DNA from: Clostridiales bacterium
GTDB taxonomy: Bacteria; Bacillota; Clostridia; Oscillospirales; Acutalibacteraceae
DNA length: 24,182 nucleotides
Assembly (NCBI GenBank): GCA_019418545.1
Contig: DYBQ01000010.1
Span: 615-24,796 of the forward strand
Reading direction: 5' to 3'
Shown here: positions 14,776 to 22,543 of the stretch, piece after piece
Layout of the letters: every line of letters starts with the position of its first letter
Position numbering within the stretch: position 1 is the stretch's first letter
The notes under the pieces: generated by a model
What the model was told of the DNA's origin: nothing
Database searches by the model: none
The model's input: only the letters and a program-made list of their open reading frames with translations
Position numbers and translations under genes: made by a program

Positions 14776-15321
14776 ATGAAAATAACAGCCGTTCTGGGAA
14801 GTCCAAGAGCAAACAGCGTTTCTTCTGCCATAGCCCGACGTTTGCTGCAGGGTGCAGAGGAAGCAGGACATGAGGTTACAGTATATGAAATCAGCAAAAT
14901 GAATGTGAAGGGCTGCCAGGGCTGTGGCTACTGCAAAAATCACAATTCTGACTGCTGTATTGCCGACGATTTGAAAGGCTATTGGAAAGATTTGCATGAG
15001 TCGGAAGTGTTGGTCATAGCAGCACCCAACTATTTTTCTCAGGTGTGCGGCCCAATGATTACGTTTATGAACCGGCATTACTGCCTGACGGGCAAAGACC
15101 GGACTGCACGGTTGGAGCCGGGAAAAAAGCTGATAGGGATTTTGTCAGAGGGGATGCCCACACCCTATGAAGCGGCAGAAAAGAATTTCCGGTGGTTTTT
15201 GGAATGTCTTTCCGCGAGGAGCATGACGGTGCAGGAGCCGCTGTTTGCCAGTGCAGGCATGAAGCCCGAGAAGTGGGAAGCGCTGATGGAAAAAGCATAT
15301 CAAATGGGGAAAAGCCTGTAA
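14776..15321 (+). CDS. NADPH-dependent FMN reductase-like / iron-sulfur flavoprotein family protein
   Basis: The 181-residue protein has a flavodoxin-like fold: an N-terminal beta strand and phosphate loop ITAVLGSPRANSVSS that holds FMN, and later VLVIAAPNYFSQVCGPM. Between them is a compact cysteine cluster, C47-x2-C50-x2-C53-x6-C60-C61, like the iron-sulfur-binding segment of archaeal/clostridial Isf proteins. It would be a cytoplasmic electron carrier or oxidoreductase; the partner is unknown. AAGGAGTG precedes the ATG. It is preceded by its own promoter and a strong 5' hairpin, and followed 42 bases later by a GH43-like gene in the same direction. Confidence 0.85.
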   Translation: MKITAVLGSPRANSVSSAIARRLLQGAEEAGHEVTVYEISKMNVKGCQGCGYCKNHNSDCCIADDLKGYWKDLHESEVLVIAAPNYFSQVCGPMITFMNRHYCLTGKDRTARLEPGKKLIGILSEGMPTPYEAAEKNFRWFLECLSARSMTVQEPLFASAGMKPEKWEALMEKAYQMGKSL

Positions 15322-15363
15322 TTTTTAAAGATTGATTTTTAGGGCTTAACAGGAGTACTTTCG

Positions 15364-16392
15364 ATGAGAAATGAAATAAAAGAACGGTTACTGCCTGCTG
15401 TAAAAGGCGGAGGGTTTTTCCGGGATGATTTGATGATTTGGTGCGGAAGCGTGATAAAAGGGGAAGATAACCGGTATCACATGTTTGCTTCCTGTTGGAA
15501 AAGTGAATTGGGATTTGGTATGAACTGGCTTTTTAACAGCCGGGTAGTGCGGGCTTCCAGCGATGTGCCGGAAGGGCCTTTTCAGCTGGAAGAAACGGTA
15601 CTGCCGAGACGGGGCCGGGAATATTTTGACGGTATGAACACGCACAATCCTTATATACGATATTGGAATGGGATGTACTACCTATATTATATAGGGACGA
15701 CCTATGCATCCCCCATCCCAACCAGTTTGGAAGAAATGAACCCTGAGCTTTCGTTGGAGGTCTGGAATCGAAAGCGCATTGGAGTAGCTGTTTCCCATTC
15801 GGTTTTTGGCCCCTGGAAAAGAAGGGACACCCCTCTGCTGGAGCCCCGGGATTGCTCGCATTGGGATTGCACCATTACATCGAATCCGGCGGTGGCAATT
15901 TTGCCGGATGGAAGAACCTATATGCTTTATAAATCCCGCAGCTATGCGAGTGCAACGCTTCAAATTGGAGTGGCGGCGGCAGACAGGCCCGATGGTGAAT
16001 TCCGCCGCCTTTCCGAGGAGCCGATTTTCCATTTTGATAACCCGGATTTTCATTTGGAAGACCCTTATTTGTGGTATGAAGATGGGAAGTTCCGGCTGCT
16101 GATTAAAGACGACTTTAAAAATGAAAGCGGAGGGATATGCGGAGAGTGGGGAGCCGGGCTTTATGGAGAAAGCGATGATTGTGTCCATTGGGAATTTGCC
16201 CGGGAGCCCAAGGCCTATAGCAGGACGGTTGAGTGGGATGATGGAAGTGTGACAACACAGTGTAATCTGGAACGCCCGTTTTTGCTTTTGGAAGATGGAA
16301 AACCCACCCACCTGTATTTGGCAACCGGAAACGGCGATAAACCATATTCCTTTACCCATACCTGGAACATGGTAATTCCGCTGCGCCCATAA
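15364..16392 (+). CDS. GH43/GH117-like five-bladed beta-propeller protein, putative glycosidase
   Basis: The 342-residue product shows repeated propeller-blade elements (RYHMFASCW, YYLYYIGTTY, TYMLYKSRSY, KFRLLIKDDF, THLYLATGN). Candidate catalytic acids are in FFRDDLMIW near the N-terminus and in HLEDPYLWYEDG, which is like the GH43 'EDP' blade motif. No signal peptide is seen, so it acts in the cytoplasm or on imported substrate. The beta-sandwich domain of larger GH43 enzymes is absent. AGGAG stands eight bases before the ATG. The substrate cannot be read from the sequence; no sugar transporter is adjacent. Confidence 0.75.
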   Translation: MRNEIKERLLPAVKGGGFFRDDLMIWCGSVIKGEDNRYHMFASCWKSELGFGMNWLFNSRVVRASSDVPEGPFQLEETVLPRRGREYFDGMNTHNPYIRYWNGMYYLYYIGTTYASPIPTSLEEMNPELSLEVWNRKRIGVAVSHSVFGPWKRRDTPLLEPRDCSHWDCTITSNPAVAILPDGRTYMLYKSRSYASATLQIGVAAADRPDGEFRRLSEEPIFHFDNPDFHLEDPYLWYEDGKFRLLIKDDFKNESGGICGEWGAGLYGESDDCVHWEFAREPKAYSRTVEWDDGSVTTQCNLERPFLLLEDGKPTHLYLATGNGDKPYSFTHTWNMVIPLRP

Positions 16393-16455
16393 AACGGGCA
16401 GGCAAAGCCGTATGATACATGGAAAATATATGAACGAAAAGAGGGAGGCTTATTC

Positions 16456-16806
16456 ATGAAAATCAGTGATGTGGCAGCAATTCTCGAGGCCCAGGTGTTA
16501 GTGGAAGGAGACATGGATACCGAGGTGAAAACCGCCTGCGGGAGCGACATGATGAGCGATGTGCTGGCGTTTGTCAAAGACCAGTCCGTGTTGCTGACAG
16601 GGCTTATGAATCCGCAGGTAGTGCGTACGGCAGAAATGATGGATATGCACTGTATCATTTTTGTCCGGGGAAAAATGCCGGACGCCACGGTGCTTAATTT
16701 GGCAGAGCAGCGGGATATGACAGTGCTGCAAACCCGGTACAGAATGTTTACGGCCTGCGGAAAGCTGTATGACGCAGGGCTGCGGGGAGGATGTGAAAAG
16801 GAATGA
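16456..16806 (+). CDS. DRTGG-domain protein, first copy (hydrogenase-sensor cluster)
   Basis: This 116-residue protein consists almost wholly of one DRTGG domain, an alpha/beta fold related to ligand-binding regulatory domains and often found with CBS domains. It starts KISDVAAILEAQVLVEG and carries the family-like GSDMMSDVLAF after the first third. A GGGAGG precedes the ATG. It is a paralogue of the protein at 18594-18938, sharing layout but little exact sequence. It overlaps the next gene, a stand-alone HATPase, by four bases (ATGA), so the two are translationally coupled. The ligand is unknown; by context it may report a metabolite state to the HydS-like protein. Confidence 0.8.
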   Translation: MKISDVAAILEAQVLVEGDMDTEVKTACGSDMMSDVLAFVKDQSVLLTGLMNPQVVRTAEMMDMHCIIFVRGKMPDATVLNLAEQRDMTVLQTRYRMFTACGKLYDAGLRGGCEKE

Positions 16807-17234
16807 GCGGGCTTTCACTAAAATATGAGGTGCCGGGAGATGACTTTACCCGGGCCGGGGAAGCTTCCAGCGATGTAAAACGGAAGCTGAAAAAGCTGGG
16901 CTATGATTCGGACGCCATCCGTCGGGTAGCCATTGCCATGTATGAAGGGGAAATCAACATGGTCATCCATGCCGGAGGCGGGGTGGCGCTGGTGAACATT
17001 GCCCCTCAGCGGGTGGACATTGAATTGATTGACCATGGGCCTGGCATTGCCGATGTGGAAAAAGCCATGCAGGCAGGCTATTCCACCGCTCCTGACCAGG
17101 TTCGCTCTTTGGGATTTGGAGCTGGAATGGGGCTTCCCAATATGAAAAAATATACCGATGAGATGACCATTGAAACGGAAGTGGGGAAAGGCACGACTCT
17201 GAAAATGACGGTGCTGGTTCATCCAAAGCAGTGA
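16803..17234 (+). CDS. Stand-alone HATPase_c protein (RsbW/RsbT-like anti-sigma-type serine kinase)
   Basis: The 143-residue protein is a Bergerat-fold ATPase without a histidine phosphotransfer domain. The N-box is YEGEINMVIHA (Glu/Asn), the G1 box IDHGPGI, and the G2 box LGFGAGMGLPNMKKY, all intact, so ATP binding is likely. Such proteins phosphorylate serine on a partner protein, as RsbW/SpoIIAB do, though their usual antagonist and sigma factor are not encoded here. The start overlaps the first DRTGG gene by four bases, and its stop lies 14 bases before the HydS-like start. In known clostridial clusters the same gene accompanies HydS-type hydrogenases. Confidence 0.88.
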   Translation: MSGLSLKYEVPGDDFTRAGEASSDVKRKLKKLGYDSDAIRRVAIAMYEGEINMVIHAGGGVALVNIAPQRVDIELIDHGPGIADVEKAMQAGYSTAPDQVRSLGFGAGMGLPNMKKYTDEMTIETEVGKGTTLKMTVLVHPKQ

Positions 17235-17248
17235 TTGGAGGCGAGGAG

Positions 17249-18538
17249 TTGGAGCGTTTTTTTCACTCAGTAACCTTGGATAAAGAAAAATGTGTGGGCT
17301 GTACCAACTGTATCAAACGATGTCCCACCGAGGCAATCCGTGTGCGGGACGGGAAGGCGCAGATTATCTCCGAGCGGTGCATTGACTGTGGGGAATGTAT
17401 CCGGGTGTGTCCTCACCACGCCAAAAAGACCCGGTTTGACCATATGGAGCGCTTGAAAGAATTTGAATATTCCATTGCTCTGCCGGCGCCGGCTTTATAT
17501 GGCCAGTTTAACAATTTGGATGATATTGATTTTGTACTTACAGGGCTGAAGGCTTTGGGGTTTGATGAGGTTTTTGAAGTGTCCCGGGCAGCAGAGCTGG
17601 TTTCGGAGGCAACCCGCCGCTTGATGGCTGACGACTCTTTGCCAAGGCCGGTGATTAGCTCGGCGTGTCCGGCAGTTGTCCGGCTGATTCGGGTGCGTTT
17701 CCCCGATTTGTGCCCACATGTGCTGCCTCTTCGTTCGCCGATGGAGACGGCGGCAGGGTTTGCGAAAACGGAGGCTGCCAAAAAAACAGGGCTTCCCATG
17801 GAAAAAATCGGCTGCTTTTTCATCACGCCCTGCCCGGCCAAGGTGACGGACATCAAGCAGCCCATTGGGGTGGAAAAATCCATGGTGGACGGTGCCATTG
17901 CCATCAGCGAGATTTTCCCTACACTTTCTTCCAAAATGGATAAGCTGGTTCAGATTGAGCCGATTTCGGAATCGGGCATTATCGGTGTCAGCTGGGCTTC
18001 CAGCGGCGGAGAGGCCGCCGCGCTTCTTAACGACAAATATTTGGCCGCAGATGGCATTGAAAATGTCATCCGTGTGCTGGAAGAGCTGGAAGACGAACGG
18101 ATTCGTGAATTGGATTTTATTGAGCTTAACGCCTGCTCCGGCGGCTGTGTGGGCGGCGTACTGTGTGTCGAAAATGCCTATGTGGCAAAAGCCAGACTGC
18201 AAAGGCTGCGCAAATATCTGCCGGTATCGAAAAACCACTTGCGGGAGGAAATCCCCAAGGGCATGAACTGGCAGGAAACATTGGAATTTTCACCGGTGCT
18301 CACCCTTTCGGAAGATTTGGGAGAGGCCATGCAGATGATGATGGATATCGACGAAATTTGCCAGAAGTTCCCGAGCTTGGACTGCGGCGCCTGTGGAGCA
18401 CCTTCGTGCCATGCCCTGGCAGAGGATGTGGTGAAGGGAGTTGCCAAAGAAAGCGACTGTGTGTTTGTGCTGCGGGAGGAAATCCAGCAGATGGCGGACA
18501 TTTTTCAAAATATTTCTGGAAAAGGGAAGTCCCATTAA
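17249..18538 (+). CDS. HydS-like sensory [FeFe]-hydrogenase homologue with C-terminal four-Cys Fe-S domain
   Basis: I start it at the TTG (17249) behind GGAGG; the GTG at 17231 lies inside the previous gene and has no SD. The 429 residues hold a two-cluster ferredoxin (C15-C18-C21-C25 and C44-C47-C50-C54), then the hydrogenase H-domain with L1 SSACPAV (C140), L2 ITPCPAK (C195) and L3 ELNACSGGCVGG (C296, C300), which supply all four ligands of the [4Fe-4S]H cluster. The proton-transfer cysteine next to C140 is Ala139, and the methionines of L2 and L3 are Thr193 and Asn294. A C-terminal domain has C379, C382, C387 and C404, like PF04060. These changes match group C sensory hydrogenases (HydS), but the C-terminal PAS domain usual there is absent. 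Role: probably sensing H2 or redox, not bulk catalysis (inference). Confidence 0.88.
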   Translation: MERFFHSVTLDKEKCVGCTNCIKRCPTEAIRVRDGKAQIISERCIDCGECIRVCPHHAKKTRFDHMERLKEFEYSIALPAPALYGQFNNLDDIDFVLTGLKALGFDEVFEVSRAAELVSEATRRLMADDSLPRPVISSACPAVVRLIRVRFPDLCPHVLPLRSPMETAAGFAKTEAAKKTGLPMEKIGCFFITPCPAKVTDIKQPIGVEKSMVDGAIAISEIFPTLSSKMDKLVQIEPISESGIIGVSWASSGGEAAALLNDKYLAADGIENVIRVLEELEDERIRELDFIELNACSGGCVGGVLCVENAYVAKARLQRLRKYLPVSKNHLREEIPKGMNWQETLEFSPVLTLSEDLGEAMQMMMDIDEICQKFPSLDCGACGAPSCHALAEDVVKGVAKESDCVFVLREEIQQMADIFQNISGKGKSH

Positions 18539-18593
18539 AAAGCTTCCAAAATCGATGATATGAATTCATAAATAAGGGAAAGGGAGTGATTCC

Positions 18594-18938
18594 ATGACGG
18601 TTCAAAATCTGGTGGATAGGCTGTCGCTCAAGGTGCTGGCCGGGGAGGAGGATTTGGAGCGGGAAATCCTTGGCTGCTATGCCGGAGACCTTCTCAGCTG
18701 GGTAATGGCCAGAGCACAAAGCGGGGATGTGTGGCTGACGGTAATGGGAAATATCAACGCGGTAGCGGTGGCTTCCCTGACAGACTGCGCCTGCATTGTT
18801 TTGACGGAATCGGCTGCTTTGGATGAGGATGCCAAAAAGCGTGCGGATATGCAGGGGATTCCCATTCTCATCACAGAAAAGAATACTTATGAAATGGCAG
18901 TGGCGATTTCCCGGCTGCTGCCTGAGGCGATGCAATGA
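18594..18938 (+). CDS. DRTGG-domain protein, second copy
   Basis: This 114-residue single-domain protein (TVQNLVDRLSLKVLAGEEDL..., GCYAGDLLSWVMA, VWLTVMGNINAVAVASL, GIPILITEKNTYEMA) follows the clostridial DRTGG pattern more closely than the first copy. GGGAG precedes the ATG. It is separated from the HydS-like gene by 55 bases, the only sizeable gap in the cluster, and overlaps the PHP-domain gene by four bases (ATGA). It is probably a small ligand- or nucleotide-responsive regulatory subunit; ligand unknown. Confidence 0.85.
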   Translation: MTVQNLVDRLSLKVLAGEEDLEREILGCYAGDLLSWVMARAQSGDVWLTVMGNINAVAVASLTDCACIVLTESAALDEDAKKRADMQGIPILITEKNTYEMAVAISRLLPEAMQ

Positions 18939-19654
18939 AGCTGCGGTATGATTTGCATTTGCATTCGTGCCTTTCCCCCTGTGGAGATGTGGATATGACG
19001 CCCAACAACATTGTGGGTATGGCAAAACTGCTGGGGTATGAAATCATTGCCCTCACTGACCACAACAGCTGCCTGAACACCCCGGCTGCCGTGAAAGCAG
19101 GGGAAAAGCTGGGGATTACCGTTGTGCCGGGAATGGAGCTTTGTACCCGGGAGGAAGCCCATGTGGTGTGCCTGTTCCCCACAGTGGAGGCGGCATTGGA
19201 CTTTGGAAAGCTAATCCACGAAAAATCCCCCCATATCCTTAACCGGCCGGAAATTTTTGGAGAGCAGCTTGTGCTGGACGAGGAAGACCGGATAGTTGGC
19301 AAAGAGGAAAAGCTGCTGATTGCAGCGGCAGATGTGGGGATATATGAAGTGCTGCCTTTGGCAAGAAGCTATGGTGGAACAGCGTTTCCTGCCCATGTGG
19401 ATAAAGACTCTTACAGTATTACAGCCAGCTTGGGAGAAATTCCGCTTGAAATTGGGTTTACCTGTGCGGAGCTGAGTCCTCGGGCAGACAGGGAAAAGGT
19501 GATGAAGATGTATCCCGCACTTACTTCCCTCCGGCTTTTGCAGGACAGCGACTCGCATTATCTGGAAAATATGCTGGATGCTGGACCGGTTTTAGAATTG
19601 GAAGAAAATACGGCAAAGTGCCTGGTGGCAACACTGGATAGAAAAAATGAATAG
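18935..19654 (+). CDS. PHP-domain metal-dependent phosphoesterase
   Basis: The 239-residue protein carries the PHP metal-site motifs in order: YDLHLHSCLSPCGD near the N-terminus, IIALTDHNS (about residues 37-45), the glutamate of VVPGMELCTREEAHVV, FPAHVDKDS, and LQDSDSH near the end. PHP enzymes hydrolyse phosphate esters with two or three metal ions; the substrate here is unknown. The long insert with HEKSPHILNRPEIFGEQL is typical of the branch found in clostridial HydS/DRTGG neighbourhoods. It is the last gene of the cluster, overlapping the second DRTGG gene by four bases. Confidence 0.88.
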   Translation: MKLRYDLHLHSCLSPCGDVDMTPNNIVGMAKLLGYEIIALTDHNSCLNTPAAVKAGEKLGITVVPGMELCTREEAHVVCLFPTVEAALDFGKLIHEKSPHILNRPEIFGEQLVLDEEDRIVGKEEKLLIAAADVGIYEVLPLARSYGGTAFPAHVDKDSYSITASLGEIPLEIGFTCAELSPRADREKVMKMYPALTSLRLLQDSDSHYLENMLDAGPVLELEENTAKCLVATLDRKNE

Positions 19655-19739
19655 AATTCTTTGGCTTTTCATCTTTAATTTCTGTTCAAAAAAATGTTAC
19701 AAAAAATGTCGGATAAGATACAACTACGATACATTTTTG

Positions 19740-19748
19740 TGGTATACT
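19740..19748 (+). promoter_or_regulatory. Extended -10 promoter element before the LCP gene
   Basis: TGG-TATACT is an extended -10 about 90 bases before the GTG start; no good -35 is visible. The same nonamer occurs at 14653-14661. Confidence 0.5.
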
Positions 19749-19839
19749 GTCTGGGTATGACACGGTTCGCCTGTAATGTATCCGCGGTTTTGTGGATGGC
19801 GTACCTTAAAACAGATTTTGAAAAAGGATGTGAGCGCCT

Positions 19840-20901
19840 GTGCCACAAAATCAGGAATTTGAAGATATTTATAGTAATTCCTCAGAAAATCAAAAAATTC
19901 ATGGTAAGAAAAAAAAGTCCCGCTGGAAAAAAATACTTGTCGCCGTGATTTCGGTTTTATTAGTGTTGACTGGCGGGCTTTTTTGTCTGGCCTGGTATTT
20001 TCTAGGTGATTTGAATATTGATACCGAGTTTCCAAAATCGGACAGCGAGCTTGGGGTTGTCAGTAAAGAAGAGCAAGACGATTCCATTACCAATATCGCA
20101 CTGTATGGAATTGATTCCCGTACCCATGATGGCCAGGGCCATGCAGATGCTACCATGATTCTTTCTGTGGATAAAAAACATAACAAGCTCAAGCTGATTT
20201 CAATCTTACGTGATACACAGGTAGAAATTGAAGGCTACGGAAAAGCAAAAATTACTACCGCCTACTGGTGGGGTAGCATATATGATTATCCCGGAGGTGG
20301 GCCTGCGCTGGCCATTAAAACGCTTAACCAGAATTTTAATCTCAATGTGCGTGATTATGTCCGTGTGAATTTTGACCAGCTAGCCGATGTGGTCGATGCA
20401 GTCGGCGGTGTGGAAATCGATGTAACGCAGGAAGAACTGGAAGAAATCAATTTCCATATGCATGGTATCGACATTTATGACAAGGATTTGACACAAACCG
20501 GGCTGGTAACGCTCAATGGTGACCAGGCGGTTTCTTATGCCAGAATTCGGAATATCGGTACGGACATGGCCCGGGCAGACCGTCAGCAGGAGGTGCTGAT
20601 GGCGATTCTGGACAGAGTGGAGAGCATGGGGGTGGCGGAATATCCCAGTGTGATTAAGCAGCTGGCGCCTCTTGTTACCACTTCGCTGGATTATGGCGAG
20701 ATGCTTTCTCTGGCAAGTATTCTGGTTAATAACCCTGAAATAGAGACCTATACCATTCCCGGAGAGGAAGAAAACGCCTGGGGCGGTAAAGACGATGGCG
20801 TATGGGTGTGGAAATATGATTTGGAAGCTGCCGGCGAGCATATCCACCGTATTATTTATGAGACAGACGGGGAGGAATCTTCCTCTCAGAGTACAGAATG
20901 A
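19840..20901 (+). CDS. LytR-CpsA-Psr (LCP) family glycopolymer-peptidoglycan ligase
   Basis: This 353-residue membrane protein starts at a GTG with AAGGA about ten bases upstream. It has a short cytoplasmic tail rich in lysine, one transmembrane helix (about residues 32-54), and an external LCP domain: ITNIALYGIDSR, GHADATMILSVD, LKLISILRDTQVEI, KITTAYWWG, GGPALAIKTLNQNFNL, VNFDQLADVVDAVGGVEIDV and SYARIRN-DMARADRQQEV. The conserved arginines and aspartates that bind the polyprenyl pyrophosphate are present. LCP enzymes attach teichoic acids or capsular polymers to peptidoglycan. Its envelope role fits the nucleotidyltransferase-like gene two positions downstream. A hairpin follows the stop. 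Confidence 0.93.
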   Translation: MPQNQEFEDIYSNSSENQKIHGKKKKSRWKKILVAVISVLLVLTGGLFCLAWYFLGDLNIDTEFPKSDSELGVVSKEEQDDSITNIALYGIDSRTHDGQGHADATMILSVDKKHNKLKLISILRDTQVEIEGYGKAKITTAYWWGSIYDYPGGGPALAIKTLNQNFNLNVRDYVRVNFDQLADVVDAVGGVEIDVTQEELEEINFHMHGIDIYDKDLTQTGLVTLNGDQAVSYARIRNIGTDMARADRQQEVLMAILDRVESMGVAEYPSVIKQLAPLVTTSLDYGEMLSLASILVNNPEIETYTIPGEEENAWGGKDDGVWVWKYDLEAAGEHIHRIIYETDGEESSSQSTE

Positions 20902-20997
20902 TTCTGTGAAAAAAGCTGTGCCCAGCCACTGCATCGGTATTGGGATGGATGCTTTCGGGGCTGGTTTGGCAATTTAAAAATTCACTTTTTTTATTAT

Positions 20998-21033
20998 GGG
21001 AGCGCAGCAATCAGACTCTGAATCTGCGCTCCC
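20998..21033 (+). terminator. Terminator after the LCP gene
   Basis: GGGAGCGCAG (20998-21007) pairs perfectly with CTGCGCTCCC (21024-21033) over 10 bp; the 16-base loop may fold further, and a T-rich AATTTTATG follows. It lies 96 bases after the LCP stop and 32 bases before the next start. Confidence 0.7.
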
Positions 21034-21065
21034 AATTTTATGTAGGAATATGGAGGAAATAGGGG

Positions 21066-21482
21066 TTGGTTTTGATTCTGATTATGGGGCTGTTTCTCTG
21101 CTTTATAGGGTTATTTTTGCTTTTTACATATGGAAGAATGATTCAAAAGGGAGAACCAGTCACAGGGGAAATCTGCGAGATTGATGACGGGAGCTTTTCC
21201 ATGAAAGGAGGAACCTTTTATGGGATTTGGGTGCAATATAAGAGACAGGGCGAAACGGTGAAAGTTCCTACTGTACACGGATTTGTCGTCACTTTGTTTT
21301 GGAAAAAGAGAAAACTTTTAAGGCTGCGAAAAAAGTATTTAGGGAAACAGGTACAGGGATACCTGAAAGCAGGGAAACATCCTAAAGTTATTTTACGAAA
21401 ATTTATGTGGAAAAATATCTGTCAGAGTTTGTTTTCACTGCTTTTGGGAGGAATTATGATTTTAGCTGTCATTTTCGTATAA
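21066..21482 (+). CDS. Small membrane protein with two helices (DUF3592-like layout)
   Basis: It starts at a TTG with GGAGG nine bases upstream and encodes 138 residues. There is a hydrophobic helix at the N-terminus (about 2-22), a basic soluble middle with GEPVTGEICEI and YGIWVQYKRQGETVKVP that looks like a beta-rich DUF3592-type domain, and a second hydrophobic helix at the extreme C-terminus (about 118-137). The membrane-soluble-membrane layout fits that family, but no motif is decisive. The function is unknown. It may depend on read-through or on an unseen promoter, since a terminator hairpin lies just upstream. Confidence 0.7.
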   Translation: MVLILIMGLFLCFIGLFLLFTYGRMIQKGEPVTGEICEIDDGSFSMKGGTFYGIWVQYKRQGETVKVPTVHGFVVTLFWKKRKLLRLRKKYLGKQVQGYLKAGKHPKVILRKFMWKNICQSLFSLLLGGIMILAVIFV

Positions 21483-21522
21483 TGGAGCCAAATTTGGTAT
21501 CGCTTTTTTAGAAGAAACCGCG

Positions 21523-21528
21523 TATAAT
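21523..21528 (+). promoter_or_regulatory. Probable -10 (TATAAT) for the nucleotidyltransferase gene
   Basis: A perfect TATAAT lies 66 bases upstream of the ATG in the 112-base gap. The -35 position reads T-CGCTT-like and is not convincing. Confidence 0.45.
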
Positions 21529-21594
21529 GTTTATAAACAGGCAACATAGGAAAATTAGCCGGCAGAATAAAACCGCCGGATAAGGAGGATACTT

Positions 21595-22515
21595 ATGAAG
21601 CATGAACCTATTTTGGTAGTTATGGCCGCAGGCATGGGAAGCCGGTATGGTGGAATGAAACAAATTGATTCGGTTGGCAAAAATGGGGAAATCATTATTG
21701 ATTACTCGCTTTTTGATGCTATGCGTGCCGGATTTCGGCGGGTTATTTTTATTATTCAGAAGAAGAGTGAAAAAGATTTCCGGGAGATAATCGGCGATAA
21801 AATCAGTCGTTATATGGAAGTACAATATGCATTTCAGGATTTGGATGATTTGCCAGAAGGCTTTGCCCTGCCGGAAGGCCGCATAAAGCCTTGGGGAACA
21901 GGTCATGCTGTGCTTTCCTGCCGGAATTTGATTGATGCTCCCTTTGCTGTGATTAATGCGGATGATTTTTATGGGCGGGAAGGTTTTGCCAAAATCTATC
22001 AGTTCCTCAGCAGTTTGGAAGAGGGGGATACCTCTCATTTCGCCATGGTGGGATACATTCTCAAAAACACGCTGACCGACAACGGCTGTGTTTCCCGAGG
22101 GGTATGCTCTTTGCAGGGCCACCGCTTGTGTGGTATTACCGAGCGCACACGGATTGAAAGAGATGGGGATGGTGCTCACTACAGTGAGGATGACGGAAAA
22201 ACCTGGACGCCGCTCGATGCAGAAAGTACGGTTTCCATGAACTTGTGGGGCTTTCCCGCATCGATTTTACAAGAGATGGAAAGCCGTTTCCGCGTGTTTT
22301 TAGAAAAGGCCATAAACGAAAACCCGCTCAAAGCGGAATATTATCTGCCAAGCGTTGTGAATGAATTGCTGGCTGAAAACAAGGCCACGGTAGAAGTGCT
22401 TACTTCCCGCGATAAATGGTATGGCGTGACCTATCGGGAAGATAAGCCGGTGGTACAGGCAGCGCTGCAGAAGATGGTAGAGGAAGGCGTATATCCGCAG
22501 CCGTTGTTTGATTGA
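21595..22515 (+). CDS. Sugar-nucleotidyltransferase-like protein (NTP_transferase family)
   Basis: The 306-residue cytoplasmic protein has the nucleotide-binding loop of sugar-1-phosphate nucleotidyltransferases, VVMAAGMGSRYGGMKQID (about residues 8-25), then PWGTGHAVLSCRNLI, and the metal-binding aspartates in VINADDFYG. The C-terminal half (DAESTVSMNLWGFPASIL, KAEYYLPSVVNELL, SRDKWYGVTYREDK) matches a clostridial/bacteroidal subgroup of unassigned substrate, and there is no left-handed beta-helix acyltransferase domain. AAGGAGG precedes the ATG. The activated sugar is unknown; proximity to the LCP gene suggests envelope glycopolymer supply. A strong terminator lies 28 bases after its stop. 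Confidence 0.85.
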   Translation: MKHEPILVVMAAGMGSRYGGMKQIDSVGKNGEIIIDYSLFDAMRAGFRRVIFIIQKKSEKDFREIIGDKISRYMEVQYAFQDLDDLPEGFALPEGRIKPWGTGHAVLSCRNLIDAPFAVINADDFYGREGFAKIYQFLSSLEEGDTSHFAMVGYILKNTLTDNGCVSRGVCSLQGHRLCGITERTRIERDGDGAHYSEDDGKTWTPLDAESTVSMNLWGFPASILQEMESRFRVFLEKAINENPLKAEYYLPSVVNELLAENKATVEVLTSRDKWYGVTYREDKPVVQAALQKMVEEGVYPQPLFD

Positions 22516-22543
22516 TTTTGATTTTGTAAAAGCTTTAAAAATG

